Position numbers and translations under genes: made by a program. From Frankiales bacterium (GTDB lineage: Bacteria; Actinomycetota; Actinomycetes; Mycobacteriales; SCTD01), in assembly GCA_025965735.1 (NCBI GenBank), contig JAOPWK010000174.1, forward strand, positions 1-7,025: a DNA stretch of 7,025 nt, read 5' to 3'. The notes beneath the pieces were generated by a model. It was not told the origin of the DNA and did not search any database. It saw nothing but the letters and a program-made list of their open reading frames with translations. How positions within the stretch are numbered: the stretch's first letter is position 1; every line of letters starts with the position of its first letter. Shown one piece after another: positions 1 to 6,050 of the stretch.

Positions 1-2
1 CG

Positions 3-1070
3 CGCTACCCCGGCGCCGTCCTGGCGGTCACCCACGACCGGTACTTCCTGGACAACGTCGCCGAGTGGATCCTCGAGCTCGACCGCGGCCGCGCCTACCC
101 CTACGAGGGCAACTACTCGACCTACCTCGAGAAGAAGCAGGAGCGCCTGGCCGTCCAGGGCAAGAAGGACGCCAAGCTCTCCAAGCGGCTCAAGGACGAG
201 CTCGAGTGGGTCCGGATGAACGCCAAGGGCCGCCAGACCAAGAGCAAGAGCCGCCTCGCCCGCTACGAGGAGATGGCCGCCGAGGCCGACAAGACGCGCA
301 AGCTCGACTTCGAGGAGATCCAGATCCCGGCCGGCCCGCGCCTGGGCTCGGACGTCATCGAGGCGAAGGACCTCAAGAAGGGCTTCGGCGACCGCGTCCT
401 CATCGACGGGCTGTCCTTCACGATGCCGCGCGGCGGGATCGTCGGGATCATCGGGCCGAACGGCGTCGGCAAGACCACGCTGTTCAAGACGATCGTCGGG
501 CTGGAGCAGGCCGACAGCGGCGCGGTGCGCGTCGGCGAGACCGTGAAGATCAGCTACGTCGACCAGAACCGCTCGAACATCGACCCGGAGAAGACCGTCT
601 GGCAGGTCGTGTCCGACGAGCTGGACTACATCCAGGTCGGCGCGCAGGAGATGCCGTCCCGCGCGTACATCGGTGCGTTCGGCTTCAAGGGGCCGGACCA
701 GCAGAAGAAGGCCGGCGTGCTGTCCGGTGGTGAGCGCAACCGCCTGAACCTCGCGCTGACGCTCAAGGAGGGCGGCAACGTCCTGCTGCTCGACGAGCCC
801 ACCAACGACCTGGACACCGAGACGCTCGTGTCCCTGGAGAACGCGCTGCTCGAGTTCCCCGGCTGCGCGGTGGTCATCAGCCACGACCGCTGGTTCCTCG
901 ACCGGGTCGCCACGCACATCCTGGCGTGGGAGGGCGATGAGCAGAACCCGAGCAAGTGGTACTGGTTCGAGGGCAACTTCGAGTCCTACGAGAAGAACAA
1001 GGTCGAGCGCCTGGGCGCCGACGCCGCCCGGCCGCACCGGGTGACCTACCGCAAGCTGACGCGCGACTGA
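3..1070 (+). CDS. ettA: Energy-dependent translational throttle protein EttA (ABC-F ATPase), 5'-truncated by the window edge
   Basis: EttA binds the ribosomal E site and couples ATP/ADP levels to the first peptide-bond step of translation; it is a soluble ABC-F protein with two nucleotide-binding domains and no membrane domain. The frame is open from base 3 and encodes 355 residues; the family is about 555 residues, so roughly 200 N-terminal residues (most of domain 1) lie outside. Visible parts in order: the domain 1 H-loop (VTHDRYFLDN, His at 33-35); the charged inter-domain linker, which in EttA contacts P-site tRNA (about 105-340, including KGRQTKSKSRLAR); then domain 2 with Walker A GPNGVGKTT (453-479), signature LSGGERNR (from 720), Walker B LLLDEPTNDLD (catalytic Glu 795-797) and switch His in ISHDRWFLDR (882-884). 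The C-terminal FEGNFESYEKNK and LGADA segments are characteristic of EttA and separate it from Uup or antibiotic-resistance ABC-F proteins. All motifs are intact. The VanZ-like gene follows with apparent overlap. Confidence 0.97.
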   Translation, partial: RYPGAVLAVTHDRYFLDNVAEWILELDRGRAYPYEGNYSTYLEKKQERLAVQGKKDAKLSKRLKDELEWVRMNAKGRQTKSKSRLARYEEMAAEADKTRKLDFEEIQIPAGPRLGSDVIEAKDLKKGFGDRVLIDGLSFTMPRGGIVGIIGPNGVGKTTLFKTIVGLEQADSGAVRVGETVKISYVDQNRSNIDPEKTVWQVVSDELDYIQVGAQEMPSRAYIGAFGFKGPDQQKKAGVLSGGERNRLNLALTLKEGGNVLLLDEPTNDLDTETLVSLENALLEFPGCAVVISHDRWFLDRVATHILAWEGDEQNPSKWYWFEGNFESYEKNKVERLGADAARPHRVTYRKLTRD

Positions 1071-1402
1071 GCGCGCACCCGCGCCGCTGGGCCACGGCAG
1101 CGTTCGGCGTCGTCGTGCTGCTCAGCCTCTACGTGCTGTTCACGCCGCGCACCGGCGGTGACGGGCCGTTCGACGGCTCGGACAAGGTCGTGCACCTGCT
1201 GCTGTTCGGGCTGCTCGCGGCCACGACCCGCTGGCGCTTCGGCCCGGCGACCGCGGGACTCGTGGCGGTGGCGGCGTACGCGCCGGTGAGCGAGCTGGTG
1301 CAGGGGCTCCTGCTGCCGACGCGCAGCGGCGACCCGTGGGACGTGCTGGCCGACCTGCTCGGCGTGGCAGCCGGCTGGCTGCTGGCCCGCCGGCTGGGCT
1401 GA
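1067..1402 (+). CDS. VanZ-like small membrane protein
   Basis: This 111-residue protein carries the VanZ-family pattern: DKVVH (39-43) beginning a hydrophobic helix, SELVQ (75-79), then R-x2-D-x2-D-x3-D-x2-G (86-99), where Arg and acidic residues sit at the membrane face. Four hydrophobic segments can be drawn, near residues 10-26, 41-55, 61-82 and 93-107. VanZ itself gives low-level teicoplanin resistance, but most chromosomal VanZ-like proteins have no assigned reaction, so none is claimed. Start choice is the weak point. No ATG, GTG or TTG lies at the expected place. CTG at 1067 overlaps the ettA TGA and gives a complete first helix. GTG 956 would need 37 extra arginine-rich residues inside ettA, and GTG 1115 would cut the first helix. 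Overlap with ettA suggests translational coupling. The frame and family are secure; the exact start is not. Confidence 0.8.
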   Translation: MSAHPRRWATAAFGVVVLLSLYVLFTPRTGGDGPFDGSDKVVHLLLFGLLAATTRWRFGPATAGLVAVAAYAPVSELVQGLLLPTRSGDPWDVLADLLGVAAGWLLARRLG

Positions 1403-1421
1403 GCCGACCGAGCGGGTCAGC
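1398..1421. terminator. Weak inverted repeat between convergent genes
   Basis: GCTGAGCC (1398-1405) pairs with GGGTCAGC (1414-1421) with one mismatch and an 8-nt loop. It contains the TGA of the VanZ-like gene and the reverse-strand TGA of the decayed signalling gene. The position between convergent ends suits a bidirectional terminator, but there is no T-tract and the stem is short, so this is tentative. Confidence 0.25.
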
Positions 1422-2318
1422 CGTGTGCCGACAGCACCGCGGGAGCGCGCTGCGCCGGCACCGCCGCCGCCGGCTCGTCGACCGCGGAGCGGCTGGCCGT
1501 CCACCACTGACGGAACACCTCGCGCAGGTCCCAGCGCAGCACGTGCGGCACGAAGTCGCTGGACCAGCAGCGGTGCAGCGAGCCGCGGTTGATGGCCCGG
1601 TGCAGGTCGTCGGGCTCCAGGCCGGCCGCCACCAGGACGCGCAGCGCCCAGGGGTGCAGGTCGCGCACGCGCTCGGAGGAAGTCGGTGCCGGTCATGGCG
1701 CCCAGCCGGGACCCGCTGACGACGACCTGCACGGCGTGCAGCGCCATCAGCTCGAAGGCCTCCGCAGCGCTGCTCGCGACCAGCAGGCGGTACGGCTCAC
1801 CGGCCAGAGCTCGCTGGAGGGACCGCAGGTGACCGGGGTCGGTGCCGACCAGCAGCAGCACGTCGCTGGACCCGGCGGGCTCCTCGGCATGCAGCACCAC
1901 CCGGCTGCCCAGGAGCGGCTCGACGTCGACGGCGGGCAGGGGGCGGCTGAAGTGGTAGCCCTGCACCTGGTCGCACCGGTGGTGCCGCAGGTAGGCCAGC
2001 TGCGCCGCCCTCTCCACTCCCTCGGCCACGACCTCGAGGTTGAGGCTGTGCGCCATGTGGATGATCGCCAGCGCGATCGCCGCCTCGTCCGGCTCGGTGG
2101 TGATGTCGCGGACGCAGGCGACGTCGATCTTCAACGGAGATGTCCGCAGGGGTGATCCGGACGACGTCTGCCGCCGCGTAGCCCGGCATGCGCGCGGCGC
2201 CGAGGTTGAAGATCTGGATCACGCCGTGCTCGTCGGTGGCGATGCTCGAGAAGTACGCGCTCTTGAAGATCGCGTCCTGCAGCGCGCGCGTCTTGATCTC
2301 CTCCGCGACGAGGCGGCC
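1417..2318 (-). pseudogene. Decayed PAS / EAL / degenerate-receiver signalling protein
   Basis: The reverse strand encodes recognisable pieces of a cyclic-di-GMP-type signalling protein in three frames. (1) 2318-2136 gives 61 residues of PAS linker and PAS core (LVAEEIKTRALQDAIF, IATDEHGVIQIFNLGAARM, ending ITPADIS). (2) After one extra base (2135), 2134 down to about 1890 gives the C-terminal part of an EAL phosphodiesterase domain: LKID, VRDITTEPDEAAIALAII, VVAEGVE, QGYHFSRPLP. The rest of PAS and the first part of EAL, with the EAL and DDFG-type metal and catalytic motifs, are absent; any GGDEF domain between them is gone too. (3) 1867-1676 gives a receiver-like domain (LLLVGTDPGHLRSLQRAL, VVVSGSRLGAMTGTDFL) whose phospho-acceptor Asp position is Gly. 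(4) A single extra base near 1675 shifts the frame; reading on gives ERVRDLHPWALRVLV and FVPHVLRWDLREVFRQWW to a stop at 1417. No start codon with a ribosome-binding site opens the PAS frame. It cannot be a working phosphodiesterase as it stands. A translated EAL-tail/receiver fragment from TTG 2134 is possible but unlikely. Confidence 0.85.
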
Positions 2319-2371
2319 GGGTGCGTACGGAGGAGCAGGTGGTGCGGACCTGGGAGTCCGCCGTCGGCGGT

Positions 2372-2384
2372 GCCGTACGACGGC
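2372..2384. repeat. 13-bp inverted repeat GCCGT-ACG-ACGGC
   Basis: Perfect 5-bp arms flank a 3-nt centre. Read on the minus strand it contains CGTCGTACG, the same 9-bp core found in the inverted repeat at 2487-2499 on the plus strand. It could be an operator or a small hairpin; no function is shown. Confidence 0.4.
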
Positions 2385-2486
2385 GCTGCGGGGTCAGCAG
2401 CAGCGCTCGCAGGTGTGTCGGCTGAGGTGCATCGGCCACGCAGCGCCTCGGCTGTGCCGATCCCTCCCGAGACCAGCAGTTGTGAC

Positions 2487-2499
2487 CACGTCGTACGTG
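2487..2499. repeat. 13-bp inverted repeat CACGT-CGT-ACGTG
   Basis: Perfect 5-bp arms flank a 3-nt centre. It lies 27 bp beyond the globin stop and shares the 9-bp core CGTCGTACG with the repeat at 2372-2384, in opposite orientation. Chance is possible in GC-rich DNA. Confidence 0.4.
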
Positions 2500-2525
2500 C
2501 TCTGGACCTAGCCCCGGCTGTGGCC

Positions 2526-2921
2526 TCAGCGCAGCAGGCTGTCGTCCTCCGGAGGCGCGTTCTCCAGCGAGTGGGCGGCTCGCTCCAGGTGGTCCCAGAT
2601 CGCCGCGCGCGCGTCCTCCGGGATGTCGAGCCGGGCGACGGCCGGGAGCATGTGCGACAGCCAGGCGTCGCGCTCCCGCGGGCCGATGCTCCAGCTGACG
2701 TGGCGCATCCGCAGGCGCGGGTGGCCGCGCTGCTCGGAGTACGTCGACGGCCCGCCCCAGTACTGCACCAGGAACATCCGCAGCCGGTCGGCGGCCGCCT
2801 CGAGGTCGTCGTCCTCGTACAGCGGACGCAGCACGGGGTCCTCGGCGACGCCGGCGTAGAAGTCGGCCACCAGCTGGCGGAAGACCGGCTCACCGCCGAC
2901 CGCGTCGTACAGGGTCGTCAC
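2526..2921 (-). CDS. glbO: Truncated haemoglobin, group II (GlbO type)
   Basis: This is a cytoplasmic haem protein of 131 residues with the 2-over-2 globin fold; group II members bind O2 tightly and are linked to oxygen, NO or peroxide handling, although the physiological role is unsettled. Key residues are in place: Tyr22 (B10) in DFY, Tyr35 (CD1) in LRPLYEDDD, proximal His74 (F8) in HPRLRMRH, and Trp87 (G8) in RERDAWL. The stretch MFLVQYWGGPSTYSEQRGHP is nearly the GlbO consensus as remembered from M. tuberculosis, and the length matches. The start is GTG 2921, giving MTTLYDAVGGE as in relatives; a GGAG lies only 3 nt upstream, so spacing is short. It is the last gene of the minus-strand cluster, 10 bp after the oxidoreductase-like gene, and probably has no promoter of its own. 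The C-terminus ends in an acidic PPEDDSLLR tail. Confidence 0.96.
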   Translation of the reverse strand: MTTLYDAVGGEPVFRQLVADFYAGVAEDPVLRPLYEDDDLEAAADRLRMFLVQYWGGPSTYSEQRGHPRLRMRHVSWSIGPRERDAWLSHMLPAVARLDIPEDARAAIWDHLERAAHSLENAPPEDDSLLR

Positions 2922-2931
2922 GCGCTCCAGC

Positions 2932-4410
2932 CTAGGCGGCGCGGCGCTCCAGCCCGGCGCGCTCGGCGGCGCCGGCGATGTTGGCGAGCATGCCGCCGAA
3001 GACGATGCCGTGGAACGGCGCGACCGACCACCAGTAGGCGTGCCCGGCCAGGCCGCGCGGGTGGAACAGCGCGCGCTGCACGAACAGCGTCCCGCCGCGC
3101 TCGTCGCGCTCGACCTTCAGCTCGAGCCAGGCTGCGCCGGGGACCTTCATCTCGGCGCGCAGCCGCAGCAGCTCGCCGTCGACGATCTCCTCGACCCGCC
3201 AGAAGTCGAGCGACTCCCCGACGTAGAGCTGGTCCGGGTCGCGCCGCCCGCGGCGCAGCCCGACGCCGCCGACCAGCCGGTCCAGCTGCCCGCGGACGGC
3301 CCAGGCGAGCGGGAAGGAGTACCAGCCGTGCTCGCCGCCGATGCCCTCGATGACCCGCCAGAGGTCCTGCGGTTCGGCGTCCACCTGCCGCTGGCGCAGG
3401 TCCTCGTACAGCGAGCCGCCGGCCCAGTCGGGGTCGGTCGGCAGCGGGTCGGACGGCGCGCCGGGCCAGGTGGCCTGCGACCAGCGGGTCTCGACGGCCG
3501 CCTCCCGCACGCGCAGGAGCGCCAGCCGCACGGCGTCGTCGAAGCCGAGCAGCCCGTCCGGCGGATCAGGGACGTGCTGCTTGATGTCCTGCTCGCGGCA
3601 CACCACCTCGTTGACCAGCGAGCGCACGAGCGGCTTGGCCAGGGCGGCCGGCACCGGCGTCACGATGTTGACCCAGTGGCCGGACAGCCGCGGCGTGAGG
3701 AACGGCACCGGCACGATGACCCGCTTGCGCAGACCGGCCACCTTGGCGTACCGCTTCATCATCTGGAGGTACGTCAGGACCTCCGGGCCGCCGATGTCGA
3801 ACCGGCGTGAGACGTCCCCGGGCAGCGTCGCCGCGGCGACGAGGTAGCGCAGCACGTCCCGGACGGCGATCGGCTGGATGCGGCTGTTCACCCACTTCGG
3901 AGTGATCATCGCCGGGAGCCGCTCGGTGAGGTAGCGGAGCATCTCGAAGGAGGCCGATCCGCTGCCCAGGATGACCGCGGCCTGCAGCACGGCGGTCGGG
4001 ACGCCGCTGTCGAGCAGCACCTGTCCGACCTCTGCCCGTGAGGCGAGGTGCGGCGACAGCTCCTCGTCGACGGGGGTGAGGCCGCCCAGGTAGACGATCC
4101 GCCGCACGCCCGCACGCCGGCAGGACTCGCCGAAGGCCTTGGCCGCGCGACGGTCGGTGTCCTCGAACTCCGCGCCCTCGCCGATGGAGTGCACCAGGTA
4201 GTACGCGACGTCGACACCGGCGAGCGCATCGTCCAGCGCATCGCCGCCCAGCGCGTCAGCCTCGACCACCGTCACGTCCGCGGCCCACGGGACGTCGCGC
4301 AGGCGGCCGCGGCTGCGGGTCATCGCGCGGACGCTGTGCCCCTCGGCGAGCAGGCGCGGCACGAGGCGCCCGCCGATGTAGCCGGTCGCGCCGGTGACCA
4401 GGACCTCCAT
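2932..4410 (-). CDS. NAD(P)-binding SDR-like protein with DUF2867 C-terminus (YbjT type)
   Basis: The protein has 492 residues in two parts. Residues 1 to about 290 form an atypical extended short-chain dehydrogenase/reductase fold: the Rossmann motif G7-A-T-G-Y-I-G13 follows the first beta strand, Arg32 and Arg34 after strand 2 suggest NADP(H) over NAD(H), and YLVHSIGEG (71-79) and ILGSGSASFEMLRYL (147-161) match the E. coli YbjT type as remembered. The usual catalytic Tyr-x3-Lys is not evident, so it may be a nucleotide sensor or bind NADPH without classical reductase activity. Residues about 330-485 resemble DUF2867, a steroidogenic acute regulatory-like lipid-binding fold domain, ending in hydrophobic FHPRGLAGHAYWW and FHGIVFGGMLANI. 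The substrate is unknown. The start is ATG 4410, directly before the first beta strand; no strong Shine-Dalgarno sequence is visible, so coupling to the upstream mscS-type gene (15-bp gap) is likely. Downstream is the globin gene. Confidence 0.88.
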   Translation of the reverse strand: MEVLVTGATGYIGGRLVPRLLAEGHSVRAMTRSRGRLRDVPWAADVTVVEADALGGDALDDALAGVDVAYYLVHSIGEGAEFEDTDRRAAKAFGESCRRAGVRRIVYLGGLTPVDEELSPHLASRAEVGQVLLDSGVPTAVLQAAVILGSGSASFEMLRYLTERLPAMITPKWVNSRIQPIAVRDVLRYLVAAATLPGDVSRRFDIGGPEVLTYLQMMKRYAKVAGLRKRVIVPVPFLTPRLSGHWVNIVTPVPAALAKPLVRSLVNEVVCREQDIKQHVPDPPDGLLGFDDAVRLALLRVREAAVETRWSQATWPGAPSDPLPTDPDWAGGSLYEDLRQRQVDAEPQDLWRVIEGIGGEHGWYSFPLAWAVRGQLDRLVGGVGLRRGRRDPDQLYVGESLDFWRVEEIVDGELLRLRAEMKVPGAAWLELKVERDERGGTLFVQRALFHPRGLAGHAYWWSVAPFHGIVFGGMLANIAGAAERAGLERRAA

Positions 4411-4425
4411 GCCAGCAGTCTGCGG

Positions 4426-5370
4426 CTAGGACGCCGGTTCCGCGTCCTCAGGGACGACAGCGGGCGCAGCGTCCGGCGAGGTGCGCAGCCAGAGCGACCG
4501 CTGCGGGAAGGGGATCTCGATGCCCTCGGCGGCGAAGGCGGTCTTGATGCGGCGGCGCAGCTCGCGGGCGACGACCCACTGCTCGAGCGGCGCGGTCTTC
4601 ACCACGAGCCGGATCGCCATGCCGTCGACGCCCAGGTTCTCCACGCCCCAGACCTCGGGCTCCTCGAGGACGAGCTTGCCGAGCTCCTCGTCCTTCCAGA
4701 CGCTGTCGGCCACCTCCTTGATGACGCGCGTCGCCTGGTCGGTGTCGGTGTCGTAGGCCACCGAGATGTCGAGCAGTGCGCGCGACCAGCCCTGGCTCAT
4801 GTTGCCCAGGCGCAGGATCTCGCCGTTGCGGATGTACCAGACGGTGCCGTCCACCGAGCGCAGCCGCGTGACGCGCAGGCCGACCGCTTCGACGATCCCG
4901 CTGGCCTCGCCGGCGTCGACCGCGTCGCCGACGCCGTACTGGTCCTCGAGGATCATGAAGATGCCGTTGAGGTAGTCCTTCACGAGGTTCTGCGCGCCGA
5001 AGCCCAGCGCGACGCCGACGATCCCGGCGCTGGCCAGGACCGGGCCGAGGTCGAAGCCGAGCTCGCCCAGCACCATCGCGGCCGCGACGGTGAAGACGAC
5101 GACCGAGGTGATGCTCTTCAGCACCGAGCCGATCGTCTCGGTGCGCTGTCGCCGGCGCTCCGTGAGCAGCGGCGTGCCCTGCATCGTCGACTCGCCCTTG
5201 CCGCGCAGCGGCCGGATCGTCACGGGGACGGTGCTCTCCACCGCCTCGGTGATGACCCTGCTGATGGCGCGGTGCAGCACGAAGCGCAGCACGACGGCCA
5301 GCACGACGATGGCCAGCACGTGCCAGGCGGTCTGGACGGCGGGAGCGTTGTCGGACAGGAAGTCCCTCAC
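4426..5370 (-). CDS. Small-conductance mechanosensitive channel, MscS family
   Basis: This inner-membrane channel (314 residues) opens under membrane tension to release solutes during hypo-osmotic shock. Hydrophobic segments are near residues 15-33 (TM1), 84-104 (TM2) and 109-137 (TM3, pore lining, Gly/Ala-rich: SAGIVGVALGFGAQNLVKDY). The beta domain follows (ILEDQYGVGDAV, then GIVEAVGLRVTRLRSVDGTVWYIRNGEI) and then the alpha/beta C-terminal domain (about 196-290). NLVKDYLNGIFMILE is the conserved MscS signature. Compared with E. coli MscS (286 residues) it has a long charged TM1-TM2 segment (about 34-82, rich in Arg, Lys and Glu) and a Pro/Ala/acidic tail after about 292. The start is GTG 5370 with GGAG at 5378-5381 (7-nt spacing). 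It is first in the minus-strand cluster and divergent from the HNH gene. YkuT/YggB-like subtypes cannot be separated by eye. Confidence 0.95.
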   Translation of the reverse strand: MRDFLSDNAPAVQTAWHVLAIVVLAVVLRFVLHRAISRVITEAVESTVPVTIRPLRGKGESTMQGTPLLTERRRQRTETIGSVLKSITSVVVFTVAAAMVLGELGFDLGPVLASAGIVGVALGFGAQNLVKDYLNGIFMILEDQYGVGDAVDAGEASGIVEAVGLRVTRLRSVDGTVWYIRNGEILRLGNMSQGWSRALLDISVAYDTDTDQATRVIKEVADSVWKDEELGKLVLEEPEVWGVENLGVDGMAIRLVVKTAPLEQWVVARELRRRIKTAFAAEGIEIPFPQRSLWLRTSPDAAPAVVPEDAEPAS

Positions 5371-5396
5371 GTCACAGCTCCGGGGTGCATCCCACG

Positions 5397-5402
5397 ACCC
5401 TA
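5397..5402 (-). promoter_or_regulatory. Possible -10 element for the channel operon
   Basis: On the minus strand TAGGGT fits the actinobacterial TAnnnT -10 pattern. It would give a leader of about 20 nt containing the GGAG site for the channel gene. No good -35 is visible at 17-18 nt, so the call is weak. Confidence 0.2.
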
Positions 5403-5484
5403 GGAGCCGCAGCGAGGACCGCCGGTGGACGACTGCCGTCCGGTACCTCGTGGCGCATCTCGGCCGCGTCGGTCAGACTCGGAC

Positions 5485-5494
5485 GGGAGGAGGA
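5485..5494 (+). promoter_or_regulatory. Strong ribosome-binding site for the HNH gene
   Basis: The purine run GGGAGGAGGA contains GGAGG ending 8 nt before ATG 5499. It decides the start: the frame is open upstream to 5385, but that extension has no ribosome-binding site and no family resemblance. Confidence 0.8.
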
Positions 5495-5498
5495 CTGC

Positions 5499-6032
5499 AT
5501 GGCCGGTACGGAGAGCTCGGCGCTCGTGCTGAACGCGACCTACGAGCCGCTGTGCGTGGTGTCCGGCCGCCGCGCGGCCGTCCTGGTGCTCACGGCCAAG
5601 GCGGTGCCGGTGGCCGCCGGTGACGGCGTCCTGCACAGCGAGCGCACCGCCCTGCCGGTGCCCGCGGTCGTGCGGCTGGCGCGCTACGTGAAGGTGCCGT
5701 ACCGGCCGACCGTGCCGCTGACCCGCAAGGCGGTGTTCGCCCGGGACGGCGGTCGCTGCGTCTACTGCGGTGCGCCGGCCACCAGCCTGGACCACGTCGT
5801 GCCCAAGAGCCGCGGCGGCGCGCACGTCTGGGAGAACGTCGTGTCGGCGTGCGGCCGTTGCAACCACGTCAAGGCCGACCGGGGAATCGCCGAGCTGGGC
5901 TGGCGGCTGCGCACCTCCCCGAGCGCGCCCAGCGGTGCGGCGGCGCGGGTCGTCGGGGCGCGGCGGATGGACCCGCGGTGGGCGCCGTACCTGGACGGGG
6001 TCGAGCCCGAGCAGCTGGAGGAGCCCGCCTAG
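5499..6032 (+). CDS. Stand-alone HNH endonuclease-family protein
   Basis: The protein has 177 residues. After an N-terminal domain (NATYEPLCVVSGRRAAVLVL, residues 12-31) common to a conserved actinobacterial family, it has the conserved lead-in RKAVFARDGGRCVYCG. The HNH/zinc-ribbon core follows: Cys87-x2-Cys90, Asp98-His99 in LDHVVPKSRGG, Asn113 in WENVV, Cys118-x2-Cys121 and Asn122-His123-x-Lys. Both zinc-binding CxxC pairs and the catalytic His-Asn-His are present, so metal-dependent nuclease activity is plausible, but the natural substrate of this family is unknown to me. There is no methyltransferase or restriction partner nearby, which argues against a restriction system. A relative, recalled as Rv2469c, lies next to glbO in M. 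tuberculosis, so the neighbourhood appears conserved. The gene is divergent from the channel operon (128-bp spacer) and converges on the membrane-protein gene with a 10-bp gap. Confidence 0.9.
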   Translation: MAGTESSALVLNATYEPLCVVSGRRAAVLVLTAKAVPVAAGDGVLHSERTALPVPAVVRLARYVKVPYRPTVPLTRKAVFARDGGRCVYCGAPATSLDHVVPKSRGGAHVWENVVSACGRCNHVKADRGIAELGWRLRTSPSAPSGAAARVVGARRMDPRWAPYLDGVEPEQLEEPA

Positions 6033-6037
6033 GTCGT

Positions 6038-6050
6038 GCGGCTCAGCCGC
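6038..6050. terminator. Short GC hairpin at convergent gene ends
   Basis: GCGGC (6038-6042) and GCCGC (6046-6050) flank TCA, which is the reverse-strand stop codon of the membrane-protein gene. Its place between two convergent stops suits a bidirectional, T-less terminator of the type often inferred in actinobacteria. A 5-bp stem is small. Confidence 0.3.

Larger units (their letters stand above)
2319..2525. other. Intergenic stretch, about 200 bp, no gene seen
   Basis: No frame here shows a recognisable protein. The translation upstream of the PAS remnant loses all family resemblance at about 2318, so this may be further decayed sequence of the signalling gene or its old upstream region. 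The notable content is two short inverted repeats (2372-2384 and 2487-2499). No convincing terminator follows the globin stop at 2526; only a 4-bp stem (AGCC/GGCT) is visible just downstream. Confidence 0.5.

Noticed and set aside
1046..2134. Single 362-residue minus-strand EAL/receiver protein
   Set aside because: Only about the first 153 residues look like protein. Beyond the frameshift near 1675 the frame becomes Arg/Gly/Ala-rich and even runs through the VanZ-like gene.
2040..3353. Long plus-strand open frame of 437 codons
   Set aside because: It lies opposite the globin, the SDR-like gene and the PAS remnant. Its translation is Arg/Ala/Pro-rich with no family motif, a typical antisense shadow in GC-rich DNA.
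4048..5403. Plus-strand open frame of 451 codons
   Set aside because: It is antisense to the mscS-type and SDR-like genes. It is rich in Asp, Arg, His and Ala with no domain, whereas the minus strand encodes clear conserved proteins.
5427..5441. GGACG-ACTGC-CGTCC inverted repeat in the channel/HNH divergent spacer
   Set aside because: A 5-bp stem in GC-rich DNA with no partner element or downstream signal is too weak to call an operator or attenuator.
5385..5498. 38-residue N-terminal extension of the HNH protein
   Set aside because: The extension has no ribosome-binding site and no resemblance to the family. ATG 5499 has a strong site at 8-nt spacing.
5499..6032. HNH protein as part of a restriction or phage-defence system
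   Set aside because: There is no methyltransferase, helicase, toxin or integrase nearby, and its neighbours are housekeeping genes. The family appears conserved beside glbO in mycobacteria.
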